Positions 48,966 through 59,049 of a DNA stretch of 64,000 nt are shown piece by piece; position 1 is the first letter of the stretch; each line of letters begins with the position of its first letter. The stretch is from Oscillospiraceae bacterium (GTDB taxonomy: Bacteria; Bacillota; Clostridia; Lachnospirales; Lachnospiraceae). The position numbers were made by a program, and so were the translations under genes. Where the stretch lies: NCBI GenBank assembly GCA_021771715.1, contig JAETOO010000006.1, positions 1 through 64,000 on the forward strand, given 5' to 3'. The notes beneath the pieces are model-generated. The model worked only from the letters and a program-made list of their open reading frames with translations. It was not told where the DNA came from and ran no database searches.

Positions 48966-49877
48966 TCAGCGATCCTCCTTGTCAAACATGCCGAACCCCT
49001 TCAGCTGAATGAGGTTGATGACCAGAATAATCAGCAGCAGGACCACGCCGATCGCGGAGCCGAGTCCCATATCATTTTTCTGGAACGCCTGATTGTAGAT
49101 GTAGCGCACAATCGTCAGGCCGTTATCGCCGGGGTTCGTCTCATTCCAGTACACGTAGCCCTCCGTGAACATCCGGTAGCCGTTGATAATCGTCAGCGTC
49201 AGGACGTAGATAATGATCGGCTTTACCTGGGGGATGGTGATGAAGACAAACTGCTGGAATTTGTTGGCTCCGTCCATCTCCGCAGACTCGTACAGCTCGG
49301 CTGAGATCGTCTGCAGCGCCGAGAGACAGTAAATCATGTTGATTCCCATCTCGCGCCAGCTGGCCAGAATCACCATAATAAAAATACCGGTTGCATAGCC
49401 CATCTTCCACTGAATCGGCTCTCCACCCAGCTTGACGATGATGGAGTTGACAAAACCGATGTCCGTGTCTCCGAAAATCAGCCGGAACGCGATACCTGCG
49501 GAGATCGTGGAGACCAGGGCCGGAATGAAAATGACCGAGCGGAAAAAGTTCTTGAGTTTCAGCATTTTGGAATTCAGAAATACAGCCAGTGTGATCGGCA
49601 TAATCAGCATAATGCAGACCATACAGAGCGTGTAGATGGTGCTGGTCTTCAGCGCATTAAAGAAATGCGCATTATCCAGACGCGCATAATTCTTGAAACC
49701 GACAAAACGACCGGTATTCAGATTGATCACCTTCTGAAAACTCATCGAAAAGGTCTCCATGATCGGATATGCGAAAAAGACGCAGAACGCAATCACAAAC
49801 GGAAGAATAAACAAGTAGGGAGCAAGCTTTTTGCTGTAGGCCAGCCTGGAAAAGCTGCTTCTTTTCTTCGTCTTCAA
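48966..49877 (-). CDS. carbohydrate ABC transporter permease, MalF-type
   Basis: The ~303-residue protein has six predicted membrane segments and the EAA loop ESAEMDGANKFQQFVFITIP. The most likely start is TTG at 49877 (MKTKKRSSFSR), with AAAGGGGG upstream; the six codons before it overlap the ribosome site. It pairs with the next permease and the binding protein upstream. Confidence 0.87.
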   Translation of the reverse strand: MKTKKRSSFSRLAYSKKLAPYLFILPFVIAFCVFFAYPIMETFSMSFQKVINLNTGRFVGFKNYARLDNAHFFNALKTSTIYTLCMVCIMLIMPITLAVFLNSKMLKLKNFFRSVIFIPALVSTISAGIAFRLIFGDTDIGFVNSIIVKLGGEPIQWKMGYATGIFIMVILASWREMGINMIYCLSALQTISAELYESAEMDGANKFQQFVFITIPQVKPIIIYVLTLTIINGYRMFTEGYVYWNETNPGDNGLTIVRYIYNQAFQKNDMGLGSAIGVVLLLIILVINLIQLKGFGMFDKEDR

Positions 49878-49898
49878 ACAACATCCCCCTTTCAATAA

Positions 49899-49934
49899 TC
49901 GAGGGCATGAAACCTGACGACTCCATGCCCTCGA
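49899..49934 (-). terminator. intercistronic hairpin between binding protein and permease
   Basis: Arms TCGAGGGCATG and CATGCCCTCGA pair perfectly around a 14-base loop, 43 bp after the binding protein stop. There is no U tract, so it more likely stabilises the upstream mRNA or attenuates partially. Confidence 0.6.
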
Positions 49935-49977
49935 TGAAGTTTTTAATTATAGGATGGCAACCCTTGCCATGCCGCGA

Positions 49978-51264
49978 TTAATACTGCTTGTCACGAAGCT
50001 CCTGAGCCGCCTCTGCCAGAGTGTCCTCTGCGCTCATGCCGCCGAGGAACGCATTGTACATAGCGGAATTGTTCACTACGTCCTGTGCGTCTGCGGACAG
50101 TGCCTTGTTGTTCGGAGAGAGCACCTCTCCGCCGCCCTCCACGTACTCAGAGAGCAGTGTGAACGGAGACTCGTTGTAGAAGTACTCGCTCGGAGCCGTC
50201 AGCGCGTCATCCTTCCATGTGTCGACACGCACCGGGTCGAACATCAGGCTCGTCCAGATATTTACATTTGCCTCATACGTGAGCTTGGAGAGTGACAGCA
50301 CTTCCTTGGCAAGCTCAACGTTCTCACACTGATTCGTGATCGCTGTACCGGTGCCGCCGATACCGACAACGCTCGCGTCTCCCTCTGCCATGATCGGCAT
50401 CAGGCGAACTGCGATCTTGCCCTTCAGATCCGGCATATAGTTGATGAAGCGGGACATGAACCAGGACGGCATCGACAGGGATGCGTAGGAGCCCTTGTTC
50501 ATCGCGGTCCAGAACTCCTCCACGGAGGTATTTCCGCCGGCTGCCTGCACTGCAACGCCTGCATTGTACTGATCCAGCATATAGTTCAGCGTGTCGATAT
50601 TGACCTCGCTGTCCAGGACAACGTCGCCGTTCTCATCCAGATAATCTCCGCCTCTGGACACGATCATCGGCCAGAACGGTCTCTGGTTCGATACCTCGTA
50701 AGCCGTCATCGGGATGCCTGTCTTCTCGAGGACATCCGCGCCGATCTCATAGTACTGATCCCAGGTCTTGATCGCGTTTACATCCTCGATCGTGTAGCCT
50801 GCCTGCTCCATGATGTCCATGTTGTAGTACGTGAACATAGCGCCTACGTGCGTCGGGATCCCGTAGTAGTGATCGTTGAACTTGTAGATGTCAAATCTGG
50901 AAGCGATGCAGTCGTCAATCACGTCCGCCACGATGTCATCCAGCTCGATCAACTGGCAGTCCTCACCGCAGTAGTTCGCGAAATAGTTGATATTGATGTC
51001 AGCGATGTCCGGAGCGCCCGTGCCGGACTGAAGCGCGATCAAGAGCTTCTCCGCCATCTCCGCGTTCGCGTACACCTCGACATTCACATCTACCGGAGCG
51101 TCCGGATGCGCCTCGTTGTAAGCCTTCTCGCCGAATTCGAAGATGCTGTTGTGGAGCTCATTGGACACCCAAACCGTGAGCTCCGTCGGCTCAGCGGCAA
51201 AAGACGTCATGCTGGCTGCCATTGTCATAGCTGCGATCGACATGAATAATGCACGTTTCTTCAT
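49978..51264 (-). CDS. sugar ABC transporter substrate-binding protein
   Basis: The 428-residue protein has a signal peptide (MKKRALFMSIAAMTMAASMT, cleavage near SFAAEP) with no lipobox cysteine, then a family 1 binding protein fold (SGTGAPDIADININYF, GIPTHVGAMFTYYN). GGGAGG lies 7 bases before the ATG. It heads the operon that ends with GH51 and DUF6171 and is divergent from the ArsR-like regulator, so arabino-oligosaccharides are the likely ligand. Confidence 0.92.
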   Translation of the reverse strand: MKKRALFMSIAAMTMAASMTSFAAEPTELTVWVSNELHNSIFEFGEKAYNEAHPDAPVDVNVEVYANAEMAEKLLIALQSGTGAPDIADININYFANYCGEDCQLIELDDIVADVIDDCIASRFDIYKFNDHYYGIPTHVGAMFTYYNMDIMEQAGYTIEDVNAIKTWDQYYEIGADVLEKTGIPMTAYEVSNQRPFWPMIVSRGGDYLDENGDVVLDSEVNIDTLNYMLDQYNAGVAVQAAGGNTSVEEFWTAMNKGSYASLSMPSWFMSRFINYMPDLKGKIAVRLMPIMAEGDASVVGIGGTGTAITNQCENVELAKEVLSLSKLTYEANVNIWTSLMFDPVRVDTWKDDALTAPSEYFYNESPFTLLSEYVEGGGEVLSPNNKALSADAQDVVNNSAMYNAFLGGMSAEDTLAEAAQELRDKQY

Positions 51265-51329
51265 TGAAAAACCTCCCTTGTGTTCTGCCAGTTGGCATAA
51301 TGTTGTTGCTGGTCTGCGGGTTCCGATTT

Positions 51330-51386
51330 ACTTAAATATTTTAGCAATTATTCAATTATATTTTAGAAAATACTAAATATTTAAGT
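51330..51386. promoter_or_regulatory. candidate regulator site in the binding protein promoter
   Basis: A 12-bp inverted repeat (ACTTAAATATTT at 51330 and AAATATTTAAGT at 51375) encloses two copies of TATTTTAG (51337 and 51359). The same 8-9-mer recurs inverted at 51549-51557 and before the AEC gene at 52641 and 52673. Confidence 0.55.
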
Positions 51387-51464
51387 TTTTACAATAATAA
51401 CAAATATTCCTCGGTTATGCAATATGTCGATTTCAACATTATTAATCCATCGAAACTATGCAAT

Positions 51465-51493
51465 TTGCACAATGTTATACTTTTTGTTATAAT
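51465..51493 (+). promoter_or_regulatory. promoter of the ArsR-like regulator gene
   Basis: TTGCAC, 17 bases, TATAAT. A TCTAAAATA motif (51549-51557) lies downstream of it in the leader, where a bound regulator could block elongation or initiation. Confidence 0.68.
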
Positions 51494-51626
51494 ACATTTG
51501 CGATTTTCCGCAAAAAGTTTTATACTTACATCGAGTATTTCATTTTTTTCTAAAATATAAACTATTTTTTATCTGTTGACGCCGGAAACTATTTTTCCGG
51601 CCCATCTGTTTAGACAGGAGGAACCT

Positions 51627-52541
51627 ATGTTGCACGTAGTAAATTTGCGCGACGGCATCGAGATCCACAAGGCGCTCGGCTCGAAGGTCCGGGTCCAGAT
51701 CATGGAACTGATGCTCGAGAACGACGGAATCAACCTCAACGAGATTGCCAACCGGCTGAATCTGACGAACGGCGCTTTGACCGGCCACATCAAAAAGCTC
51801 GAGGACGCGGGGCTCATCGCTCTGAACAAGAGCTACGAGGGGAAAAGCAATCACAAGATTTACAAGGTCACGTACGACCGGGTGCTGACGGAAATGAGAT
51901 CCGAGAAGGTCGAGCACAACGTCTACCAGGCGGAGATCAAGCCCGGGCTGTACACGGATTTTCAGGTGTACCCGACGTGCGGGATCGCGACCCCCGAGAG
52001 CGTCATCGGCGATTACGACGATCCGCGGTATTTTCTCGATCCCAACCGGGCAAACGCCGAGCTGCTCTGGTTCTCAAAGGGGTATGTCGAGTACATTCTC
52101 CCGTCGATCATCCCCAAGTCGCAGCGCATCGACCAGATCTCCGTCTCGGCCGAGCTCTCCTCGGAGGCGCCGGGATCGAATGATTTTTATCCGTCGGACA
52201 TCCATTTCTCGATCAACGGGACAGAGCTGGGGTACTGGACCAGCCCGGGGGATTTCGGCAACGTCCGGGGGCGGTACACGCCCGAATGGTGGAGCATCAC
52301 CTCGAACCAGTACGGCCTTCTGAAAAATCTGGAGATCAACCACTTCGGGACCTTCATCGACTCCGTCCGGATCTCCGCCGTCACCATCGACGATCTGCGG
52401 CTGACCAGCGATTCCACCATTCGGTTTCGCCTGTCCGTCCCGGAGGATGCCGAGCACAGCGGCGGGCTGACCATCTACGGCCGGAATTTCGGGAATTTTG
52501 AGCAGGATATACGCGTGCAGATTCTGTACAGTCCGCTTTAA
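51627..52541 (+). CDS. ArsR-like winged-helix regulator with a large C-terminal sensory domain
   Basis: The 304-residue protein has an N-terminal winged helix (ALGSKVRVQIMELMLENDGINLNEIANRLNLTNGALTGHIKKLEDAGLI in blocks across residues 16-65) and a C-terminal beta-rich domain of about 200 residues with SADELS-type strands, GYWTSPGDFGNVRGRYTPEW and RFRLSVPED, which looks like a sugar-binding jelly roll. The start at 51627 has AGGAGG 5 bases upstream. It lies between the GH51 transport operon and the AEC-GH51-dgoD operon and probably controls both through TATTTTAG sites. Confidence 0.78.
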   Translation: MLHVVNLRDGIEIHKALGSKVRVQIMELMLENDGINLNEIANRLNLTNGALTGHIKKLEDAGLIALNKSYEGKSNHKIYKVTYDRVLTEMRSEKVEHNVYQAEIKPGLYTDFQVYPTCGIATPESVIGDYDDPRYFLDPNRANAELLWFSKGYVEYILPSIIPKSQRIDQISVSAELSSEAPGSNDFYPSDIHFSINGTELGYWTSPGDFGNVRGRYTPEWWSITSNQYGLLKNLEINHFGTFIDSVRISAVTIDDLRLTSDSTIRFRLSVPEDAEHSGGLTIYGRNFGNFEQDIRVQILYSPL

Positions 52542-52636
52542 AGAAAACGCGTGTGCCGCAGACCTGCGGATCGCCGGCGCACTGTAACTTCTGGCAGTTT
52601 TTGCGCTGCATTGCGCTCTTTTTTTGCGCATATGTT

Positions 52637-52681
52637 ACTATATTTTAGAGAATAGTATAAGTTTTATCAAAATCTAAAATA
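52637..52681. promoter_or_regulatory. candidate regulator sites before the AEC operon
   Basis: TATTTTAGA at 52641 and its inverse TCTAAAATA at 52673 are 32 bp apart; the first is inside ACTAT-ATTTTAGAGA-ATAGT. They match the sites in the regulator's own promoter region. Confidence 0.55.
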
Positions 52682-52759
52682 ACTGTTGTAAATACAGGCT
52701 TCATGAAATATAATAGCATTATCGGCTTCCGTGACGAGGCGAGAAGGAGGATACCTGAA

Positions 52760-53698
52760 ATGGAAAATTTTAACGTGGCTTTGACTGCCGTTCTGCCTTT
52801 TTTGTGCTATATCGGCTTCGGCTATCTGGTGAAACAGCTCCAGCTGGTGGACGAGCCCTTTATGAAAAAATTAAACCAGATGATTTTCCAGTTATTTTTT
52901 CCGTTTATGATGTTTTACAACATCTACAACACCGAGGATGGGCTGCAGTTCGACGTGAAATTTGTGCTCATCGGCGCGGTCTCGGTGCTGGTGCTGGTGA
53001 CGCTGCTGATGGCAATCGTCCCCAGGCTCGAGAAGGAAAATCCGAAGCGGGGCGTGATCGTGCAGGCGATCTACCGCAGCAATTTCATCCTGTTCGCGTT
53101 CCCGCTGACGGAGAGCGTGTTCGGCTCGGAGGGCATCGCGGTGGCTGCGCCTATGGTCGCGATCATCGTCCCCCTCTACAACGTCCTCGCGGTGGTGATT
53201 CTCGAGTACTTCCGCGGCGGAAACATCTCCGCATGGCAGCTGGTCAAAAAGATCCTCACGAACCCGCTGATTGAGGGCGCGATCGTCGGGATCCTGTTCG
53301 TGATTTTCGGATGGAAGCTTCCCGCCGGCATCGAGAAGCCCGTCTCGCAGTTTGCCGGGCTAACCACCCCGCTGGCGCTGTTTGTGCTGGGCTCCACCCT
53401 GCACTTCTCCTCCCTGAGAAAGCACATGAACTATGTGACAAGTGTGATCGGAGTCAAGATGATCCTCCTGCCGGCGATTGCCATGCTTCTGTCCGTGCCG
53501 TTTGGCCTGACCGAGGTACAGCGGTTCATCTACCTGACCATCTTCGCGACCCCAGTGGCGGCGTCCTCCTTCGCGATGGCGGAAAATATGGGCGGGGACG
53601 GGGAGCTCGCAGGGGAACTCGTCGTGACCAGCACGACGGCCTCGATCGTCACCATTTTTCTGTGGATTTTTATTTTGAAGAGCATTCATTTGATATAG
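52760..53698 (+). CDS. AEC-family (auxin efflux carrier-like) transporter
   Basis: The 312-residue membrane protein has about ten hydrophobic segments and the two-half layout of the AEC family (FLCYIGFGYLVKQLQLVDEPF at the start, RSNFILFAFPLTESVFG and the C-terminal TLFATPVAASSFAMAENMGGD-like region). Family members export or exchange small organic acids such as malate. The start at 52760 has AAGGAGG 9 bases upstream. It precedes GH51 and galactonate dehydratase, so export or uptake of a sugar acid is plausible. Confidence 0.85.
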   Translation: MENFNVALTAVLPFLCYIGFGYLVKQLQLVDEPFMKKLNQMIFQLFFPFMMFYNIYNTEDGLQFDVKFVLIGAVSVLVLVTLLMAIVPRLEKENPKRGVIVQAIYRSNFILFAFPLTESVFGSEGIAVAAPMVAIIVPLYNVLAVVILEYFRGGNISAWQLVKKILTNPLIEGAIVGILFVIFGWKLPAGIEKPVSQFAGLTTPLALFVLGSTLHFSSLRKHMNYVTSVIGVKMILLPAIAMLLSVPFGLTEVQRFIYLTIFATPVAASSFAMAENMGGDGELAGELVVTSTTASIVTIFLWIFILKSIHLI

Positions 53699-53852
53699 AG
53701 ATTCCGGTGAAAGGCCATACCGCACTGCTCTATGGCTTTACAACTCATATATCACAAAATAAGTTTACAATTCAGCACAGACAGGATCCTCGCAGAAGCG
53801 GATCACCTGCGTATCAGGCGGCACTTTACGTCAGCGGCACACGGTCAGTGCC

Positions 53853-53900
53853 GCCCGAAGCGGCGCGCAGGCCTGCGCTTGCATGGTGTCCAGGCTGAAC
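53853..53900. repeat. dispersed repeat R2, copy 2
   Basis: Matches 26892-26940 at about 80% identity, ending GGCTGAAC. It lies just before the ribosome site of the large GH51 gene; the preceding 53770-53852 contains the related CAGCACAGACAGGATCC start of the element. Confidence 0.55.
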
Positions 53901-53928
53901 TGTAGCAAAAAATAAGGAGGCAGCAACG

Positions 53929-56418
53929 ATGAGCGCAATTCATGTAAAGACAAACGAAATCCGGTTCCCGGTGGCCCCCAATCTCTACGGCCTCTTCTTT
54001 GAGGACATCAACCGTTCCGGCGACGGCGGCCTGTACCCGGAGATGCTCCGCAACCGCACCTTCGAGGATTCCATCCTCCCGGAGCGCTGTACCCTTCTTG
54101 AGAACGGGCTCGATTTTACGACGCCCAGGGGCTGGAAGGATCAGTTCAACAACGGAGAGGGACTCCGGCGATGGATCACAGACCTGGAGCCCACCGACAT
54201 TCCGGGCTGGTACTGCCGGGACGCCGCTATCCGGCTCGAGCGGACGGATGTGCTGAACGACAGGCGGAAGGCGGCGCTCTCCGTCTCATTTCAGCCGTCC
54301 GGCGTCGTCTACAACGTCGGCTACCGCGGCGTCCCCGCGCAGAAGGGGGCGACATACAACGGCTATTTCTTCCTGAAATCCGATGCTCCGTGCACCCTGA
54401 CCGTCTCGATCGCCTCCAAGGATCTCGGGACCGTCTACGGCTGCGCCACGATCCGGGTGACCTCGGATTGCTACACGAAATATGACTATACCATCACCTG
54501 CGACGCGACGGACTACGAGGCCGTGCTGGCGGTGTCCTGCGCAAAGCGCGCCGAGCTCAGGCTGGGCTACTCCTCGCTGATGCCGTCCGACACCTTCAAG
54601 GGACACGGACTCAGAAAAGACCTCGCCGAGCTCTTAGCGCACACCTCCTCGAAGTTTTTCCGCTTCCCCGGTGGCTGCATCGTCGAGGGCTTCACGAAGG
54701 AGACCTCCATGCGCTTTTATAACACGATCGGGCCGGAGTGGGAACGCCCGTCACACAATCTGATGTGGCACTACCGGACCTCCAACGGCCTGGGCTACCA
54801 CGAGTACCTCCAGCTCTGTGAGGATCTCGGCCTCGAGCCGCTGTACGTGATCAACTGCGGCCTCACCTGCCAGGGACGGCGGGAGGAGCTCTTTGAGGGC
54901 GAGGAGCTGACGCAGTGGATTCAGGAGGCAAAGGATGCGATCGACTATGCCATCGCGCCCTCCGACACGCCGATGGGAAAACTGCGCGCGGCCGCAGGGC
55001 ACCCGGAGCCCTTCAAGATGACCTACGTCGAGATCGGGAACGAGAACATCGGACCGGAGTACGTGAAACGGTACCGCCTGTTCTATGACGCGCTGAAGGA
55101 GCGCTACCCGCAGATTCAGTTTATCGCGAACATTCACGTAGAGCGGCAGGGCTGCCAGGCGGACATTGTGGATGAGCACTACTACAACACGCCGGAATTT
55201 TTTGCCCGCCAGTTCCACATGTTTGACGAGTACGACCGGAAAGGGCCGGATATTTTTGTCGGGGAATACGCGGTGACGAACGGAAATGACGTGGGAAATC
55301 TGCGCTCCGCGATCGCGGAATCCATGTACCTGATGGGGATCGAGAACAACCAGGATATCGTCACTTTGACGGCCTACGCCCCGCTCTTCAACCATGTGGA
55401 TTATACGAGCTGGACGCCGGATCTGATCGCCTACAACAACCATGCATCCTACGGCATCCCCTTTTACCACGCGCTCACCATGCTCGCTGCCAACAGGGGC
55501 GAGCACGTCGTCGCCGTCGACATCGACTCCCCGGCCGCCTACGAGGACCTGACCGGGCTCACCGGGATTGTCGCCTCGGGGGACGGTGTACGGATCCGCA
55601 ATATGACCTGCAACGGCGTGCCCGTCGCGCCGACTCACAATATCGTCTCCGAGCTTCGGGAGGAAGACGGGACGTATCTTGCCTGGGAGACGGACAACAG
55701 CGAGCTGATGCGCTCCCCGGGCCTGTCCGTAAAGGAAGTCCTGCAGGAAGTGAAATCGTACATTACCTTCGGCGAGAAGGAAGTCCGCAGCACCGTCTTC
55801 GAGGCGGAGCTTTGGCTCTCGGATCCCTCCGTGAAGACCTCCCTCGCATTCTGGATTCACAACAACACCATGCTGCACAACCAGGACGAGACGCGCTGCG
55901 GCGAGTCCAAGCTCTGGACGCCGATCTACACCAACCGGTACGTGTGGAGTCTGGACAACCACGAGGGCTACATCGACGCGATCACCAGGAGCCGCTATTC
56001 CTTCCGAGGCCCGCACAAATATCTGCCGGAGCTCGCGTACGGCTGCTGGATGAAGGTGCGCATCGAGGCCGAGCACGACTGCATCCGCTGCTACCTCAAC
56101 GGGAAGCTGGTGCAGGAGCAGCCAAATGTCCACTATCCGACCGTCTCCGCCACGGCCGCGATTGCGGGGGATGAGATTATCCTCAAGGTGGCAAACCTGG
56201 GCAATGCGGAGGATCCGATCGCAATCGGGCTGGACTGCGACGTGGCAGCAGACTATGAGGTGACGATTCTGACCGGGGATGACCCGAAGCTGGAGAACGA
56301 TTTCGAGCACCCGCTGGCGGTATCTCCTGTCACGAAGGACGGGCACGGCGCGGCGAAGAACTTTGTGTATTACGCGCCGGCGTATAGTTTGAATATATTG
56401 AAGTTGAGGAGAAAATAA
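53929..56418 (+). CDS. alpha-L-arabinofuranosidase-like GH51, long form
   Basis: The 829-residue protein is longer than usual GH51. An N-terminal region with a CBM-like insert (~100-235) precedes the barrel with [13 protein letters not shown], the acid/base Glu in [13 protein letters not shown] and the nucleophile Glu in [14 protein letters not shown]-terminal extra beta-sandwich (~620-760, [27 protein letters not shown]) resembles a laminin-G/LamG-like domain. No signal peptide. AAGGAGG precedes the ATG. It is co-transcribed with dgoD 19 bp downstream. Confidence 0.9.
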   Translation: MSAIHVKTNEIRFPVAPNLYGLFFEDINRSGDGGLYPEMLRNRTFEDSILPERCTLLENGLDFTTPRGWKDQFNNGEGLRRWITDLEPTDIPGWYCRDAAIRLERTDVLNDRRKAALSVSFQPSGVVYNVGYRGVPAQKGATYNGYFFLKSDAPCTLTVSIASKDLGTVYGCATIRVTSDCYTKYDYTITCDATDYEAVLAVSCAKRAELRLGYSSLMPSDTFKGHGLRKDLAELLAHTSSKFFRFPGGCIVEGFTKETSMRFYNTIGPEWERPSHNLMWHYRTSNGLGYHEYLQLCEDLGLEPLYVINCGLTCQGRREELFEGEELTQWIQEAKDAIDYAIAPSDTPMGKLRAAAGHPEPFKMTYVEIGNENIGPEYVKRYRLFYDALKERYPQIQFIANIHVERQGCQADIVDEHYYNTPEFFARQFHMFDEYDRKGPDIFVGEYAVTNGNDVGNLRSAIAESMYLMGIENNQDIVTLTAYAPLFNHVDYTSWTPDLIAYNNHASYGIPFYHALTMLAANRGEHVVAVDIDSPAAYEDLTGLTGIVASGDGVRIRNMTCNGVPVAPTHNIVSELREEDGTYLAWETDNSELMRSPGLSVKEVLQEVKSYITFGEKEVRSTVFEAELWLSDPSVKTSLAFWIHNNTMLHNQDETRCGESKLWTPIYTNRYVWSLDNHEGYIDAITRSRYSFRGPHKYLPELAYGCWMKVRIEAEHDCIRCYLNGKLVQEQPNVHYPTVSATAAIAGDEIILKVANLGNAEDPIAIGLDCDVAADYEVTILTGDDPKLENDFEHPLAVSPVTKDGHGAAKNFVYYAPAYSLNILKLRRK

Positions 56419-56437
56419 CGAAGGAGGCAAACACCGA

Positions 56438-57586
56438 ATGAAGATAACAGCTGTCCACACCTACTATTGCAGGCCGCGGTGGGGATTTGTGTCCATCGAG
56501 ACGGACGAGGGGTACACCGGCTGGGGCGAGGCGGTCCTGGAGGGGCACTGCGACGCAGTCCTGGCCTGCGTGAACGAGATGTCCACCTACCTGATCGGGA
56601 ACGATCCGTCCAGAATCGAGGACATCTGGAGCACCATCTACCGCGCAGGCTTCTATCGCGGCGGCGGCGTTCTGATGAGCGCGCTCTCCGGGATCGACCA
56701 GGCGCTATGGGACATCAAAGGAAAATATTTCAATGCACCCGTCTATCAGCTGATGGGCGGCGCCTGCAGGGAGAAAATGCAGGTGTACTCGTGGATCGGC
56801 GGCGACAGGCCGGACGACACGGGCCGCGCTGCCAAGGAGAAAAAAGATGCGGGCTTCCGGGCGATCAAAATGAACGCGACCGAGGAGCTGCAGATGATCG
56901 ACACCTACGACAAGGTCGATGCGGTCCTCGCGCGTGTCGCAGCAATCCGCGAGACGTGCGGCAAATACTTCGGGATCGCCATTGATTTTCACGGCCGCGT
57001 GCACAAGCCGATGGCAAAAATCCTCGCAAAGAAGCTCGAGGAGTTTGACCCGATGTTCATCGAGGAGCCCGTGCTGTGCGAAAGCATGGAATGCTTCAAG
57101 GAGATCGCGGCGTGCTGCAACATCCCGATCGCCACGGGAGAGCGCCTCTTCAGCCGCTACGATTTCAAGCGGCTGCTGCAGGCCGGCGGAGTGGACATCA
57201 TTCAGCCGGATCTCAGCCACGCCGGCGGCATCACCGAGGTCAAAAAGATCGCCGCAATGGCGGAGGCCTACGACGTAGCCCTGGCCCCGCACTGCCCGCT
57301 CGGCCCCATCGCCCTCGGCGCGTGCCTGCAGATCGACGCCACCTGCTACAACGCCGTGATCCAGGAACAGTCTATGGGCATCCACTACAACAAGGGCCGT
57401 GAGGTCCTCGACTACGCGCTGAACCGCGAGGATTTCCGTTTTGTCGACGGCTACGTCCGCCTGCCCATCCGTCCGGGAATCGGCGTCGAGGTGAATGAAG
57501 CGCTCGTATTGGAAGAGAACAAGACACCGCACCAGTGGAAAAATCCCGTGTGGAGACACGCGGATGGGTCAGTGGCGGAGTGGTGA
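56438..57586 (+). CDS. dgoD: D-galactonate dehydratase (enolase superfamily)
   Basis: The 382-residue protein matches DgoD over its full length and keeps the active-site residues at the same numbers as in E. coli: D183 and H185 (DFHGR), E209 (EEP), E235 (GER) and H285 (HCPLG). The C-terminal [13 protein letters not shown] is near identical to the E. coli end. It dehydrates galactonate to 2-keto-3-deoxygalactonate. AAGGAGG lies 10 bases upstream. Its presence with arabinofuranosidase genes, and without dgoK or dgoA in the window, is unexpected. Confidence 0.93.
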   Translation: MKITAVHTYYCRPRWGFVSIETDEGYTGWGEAVLEGHCDAVLACVNEMSTYLIGNDPSRIEDIWSTIYRAGFYRGGGVLMSALSGIDQALWDIKGKYFNAPVYQLMGGACREKMQVYSWIGGDRPDDTGRAAKEKKDAGFRAIKMNATEELQMIDTYDKVDAVLARVAAIRETCGKYFGIAIDFHGRVHKPMAKILAKKLEEFDPMFIEEPVLCESMECFKEIAACCNIPIATGERLFSRYDFKRLLQAGGVDIIQPDLSHAGGITEVKKIAAMAEAYDVALAPHCPLGPIALGACLQIDATCYNAVIQEQSMGIHYNKGREVLDYALNREDFRFVDGYVRLPIRPGIGVEVNEALVLEENKTPHQWKNPVWRHADGSVAEW

Positions 57587-57598
57587 GAAAAGAATAGG

Positions 57599-57639
57599 AG
57601 AAGCGGCCGCTTTCTGCTGACTGCGAAGCGGCCGCTTCT
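57599..57639 (+). terminator. hairpin after dgoD
   Basis: Perfect 14-bp arms AGAAGCGGCCGCTT and AAGCGGCCGCTTCT around a 13-base loop, 12 bp after the dgoD stop. No U tract follows, so it may terminate weakly or protect the 3' end. Confidence 0.65.
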
Positions 57640-57705
57640 AAATATGGTTTTCGAGCCACTAAATCAAAATGCCGACATACGGCAGTTTAGGATCATCCAT
57701 CGCTC

Positions 57706-57953
57706 TTATCCGCGACCGCTTCCGCACGGACACGGATCATCTATCTCGACGCGGTATGCAGCCTCCTCGCCGCAATAGCAGGAAGTCCTCTGTGATAGAA
57801 CTCAAATTTGCAGGGTGCTTTGCCGTCAGAGTCCATCATCTCATTCAGCAATACGCCCAGCGCCGAAAATGTGATTCCGCCCGGTATGATACAGCACTTC
57901 CACACCGACGGCTTCGTGCCCTTCACAGATATTTTGACCTGAAAACTGTTCAT
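57706..57953 (-). pseudogene. pRiA4b ORF-3-like protein with SEC-C motif, truncated and frameshifted
   Basis: The first part (from 57953) reads FQVKISVKGTKPSVWKC and the usual start of pRiA4b ORF-3-like proteins. After a frameshift near 57790-57800, another frame gives CYCGEEAAYRVEIDDPCPCG followed by SGRG and a stop, a SEC-C-type metal motif. Intact members are several times longer, so the gene is a remnant. Confidence 0.65.
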
Positions 57954-58011
57954 CTCCCGTCACTTCTCTTTGCGTCATTATAGGCGTATTTTGGAGTTTG
58001 TACAATAGAAA

Positions 58012-59022
58012 TCAAGATGCCCTCTCCAGCATATCCTGAATATACGTCCGCAGACCTGTCTCTCTATCTATACCATACTTCTCATTCACTGCCATATAAT
58101 ACTTCATAATCCTCTCTTTCGGCAGAAGCTCACTGGACGGGATACTGTCGCCATAACCTTTCCTGGCTTCCTTCCACGGATCCTCATTATGCGTGATCCG
58201 CTCCAATACCTTTCCGCTATACATGCCGAAGGTATTTGCAACAAGATCGATGACTCTCTTCTCTTCCTCTGTCAGCGCGTCCGCAGTTCCCTCCAGGAGT
58301 GCAAATCTCGCATCATCGATTGGATTGTACTTAAAATCCCGGAACAAATGATAGACCTCAGAATAGACCGGACCATGAATCCATGCCCTGCAATCCTCCA
58401 CAAAAATTGGCCTGCCATATAATGCGGAATAGATACCCTGAATAAAATATAGCAATTTCTGCAGCATAAGCGGAGTCACCTCTTCCAGCCTTTCAAATAC
58501 ATAGGCAATCACCCGAAGCATCTTTTCCGATACGGAAAACAGGCTCTCCATGCTGTCTGCTGCCGCCATCGCCTTCCTATATGCTGCATCAGTCAGTTTA
58601 TCACGGTTCTCTGTAAGCTTCCGCTTCATATACGCCGGGGATGCCAGGGCTGTTCTCACTATATCCGAATACTCTCTGGACGGAACCTGCCCTTCCAGAT
58701 ACCTCGGTATCGTCACCTCACCAAAACCAAGAGCCAAAGACAGCGGCGCTTTCCCAATCTTATATAGCTTCATCAGCTTCTCAATATCATCAATGGACAC
58801 CAGACCTTCCGCCGCTCTGTACTGCTCATCAATCTCCTGAACATTTTGATCGATTAGCCCCGGAAGGCTCATTTCTCCGCCACATTCTGCACATACGGCT
58901 ACTGTAATTCCAAACGTATACGCTTTATCCCTTATCGTTTTTACGATGTCCCTTTTTTGCAAAAGGTACTCTGTCTCTTTCCGGCACTCAATGCAGAAGT
59001 CCCTTCTTCTCTTTTCTGTCAT
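58012..59022 (-). CDS. antitoxin: MqsA-like zinc finger and HTH fused to a Panacea (DUF4065) domain
   Basis: The 336-residue protein has an N-terminal zinc finger (CIECRKETEY and CAECGGEM), a helix-turn-helix of the YgiT/MqsA kind (SIDDIEKLMKLYKIGKAPLS, then TIPRYLEGQVPS) and a C-terminal Panacea domain (EVTPLMLQKLLYFIQGIYSA, then AWIHGPVYSEVYHLFRDF). Panacea proteins neutralise diverse toxins. The start at 59022 has GGAGGTGA upstream. It follows the toxin gene by 27 bp, so toxin comes first as in mqsRA. Confidence 0.83.
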   Translation of the reverse strand: MTEKRRRDFCIECRKETEYLLQKRDIVKTIRDKAYTFGITVAVCAECGGEMSLPGLIDQNVQEIDEQYRAAEGLVSIDDIEKLMKLYKIGKAPLSLALGFGEVTIPRYLEGQVPSREYSDIVRTALASPAYMKRKLTENRDKLTDAAYRKAMAAADSMESLFSVSEKMLRVIAYVFERLEEVTPLMLQKLLYFIQGIYSALYGRPIFVEDCRAWIHGPVYSEVYHLFRDFKYNPIDDARFALLEGTADALTEEEKRVIDLVANTFGMYSGKVLERITHNEDPWKEARKGYGDSIPSSELLPKERIMKYYMAVNEKYGIDRETGLRTYIQDMLERAS

Positions 59023-59049
59023 CCTGATCACCTCCGATTTACTTTATGT

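Noticed and set aside
54751-56460. 569-codon minus-strand frame opposite the long GH51 gene
   Set aside because: Antisense shadow with the same compositional bias; no ribosome site.
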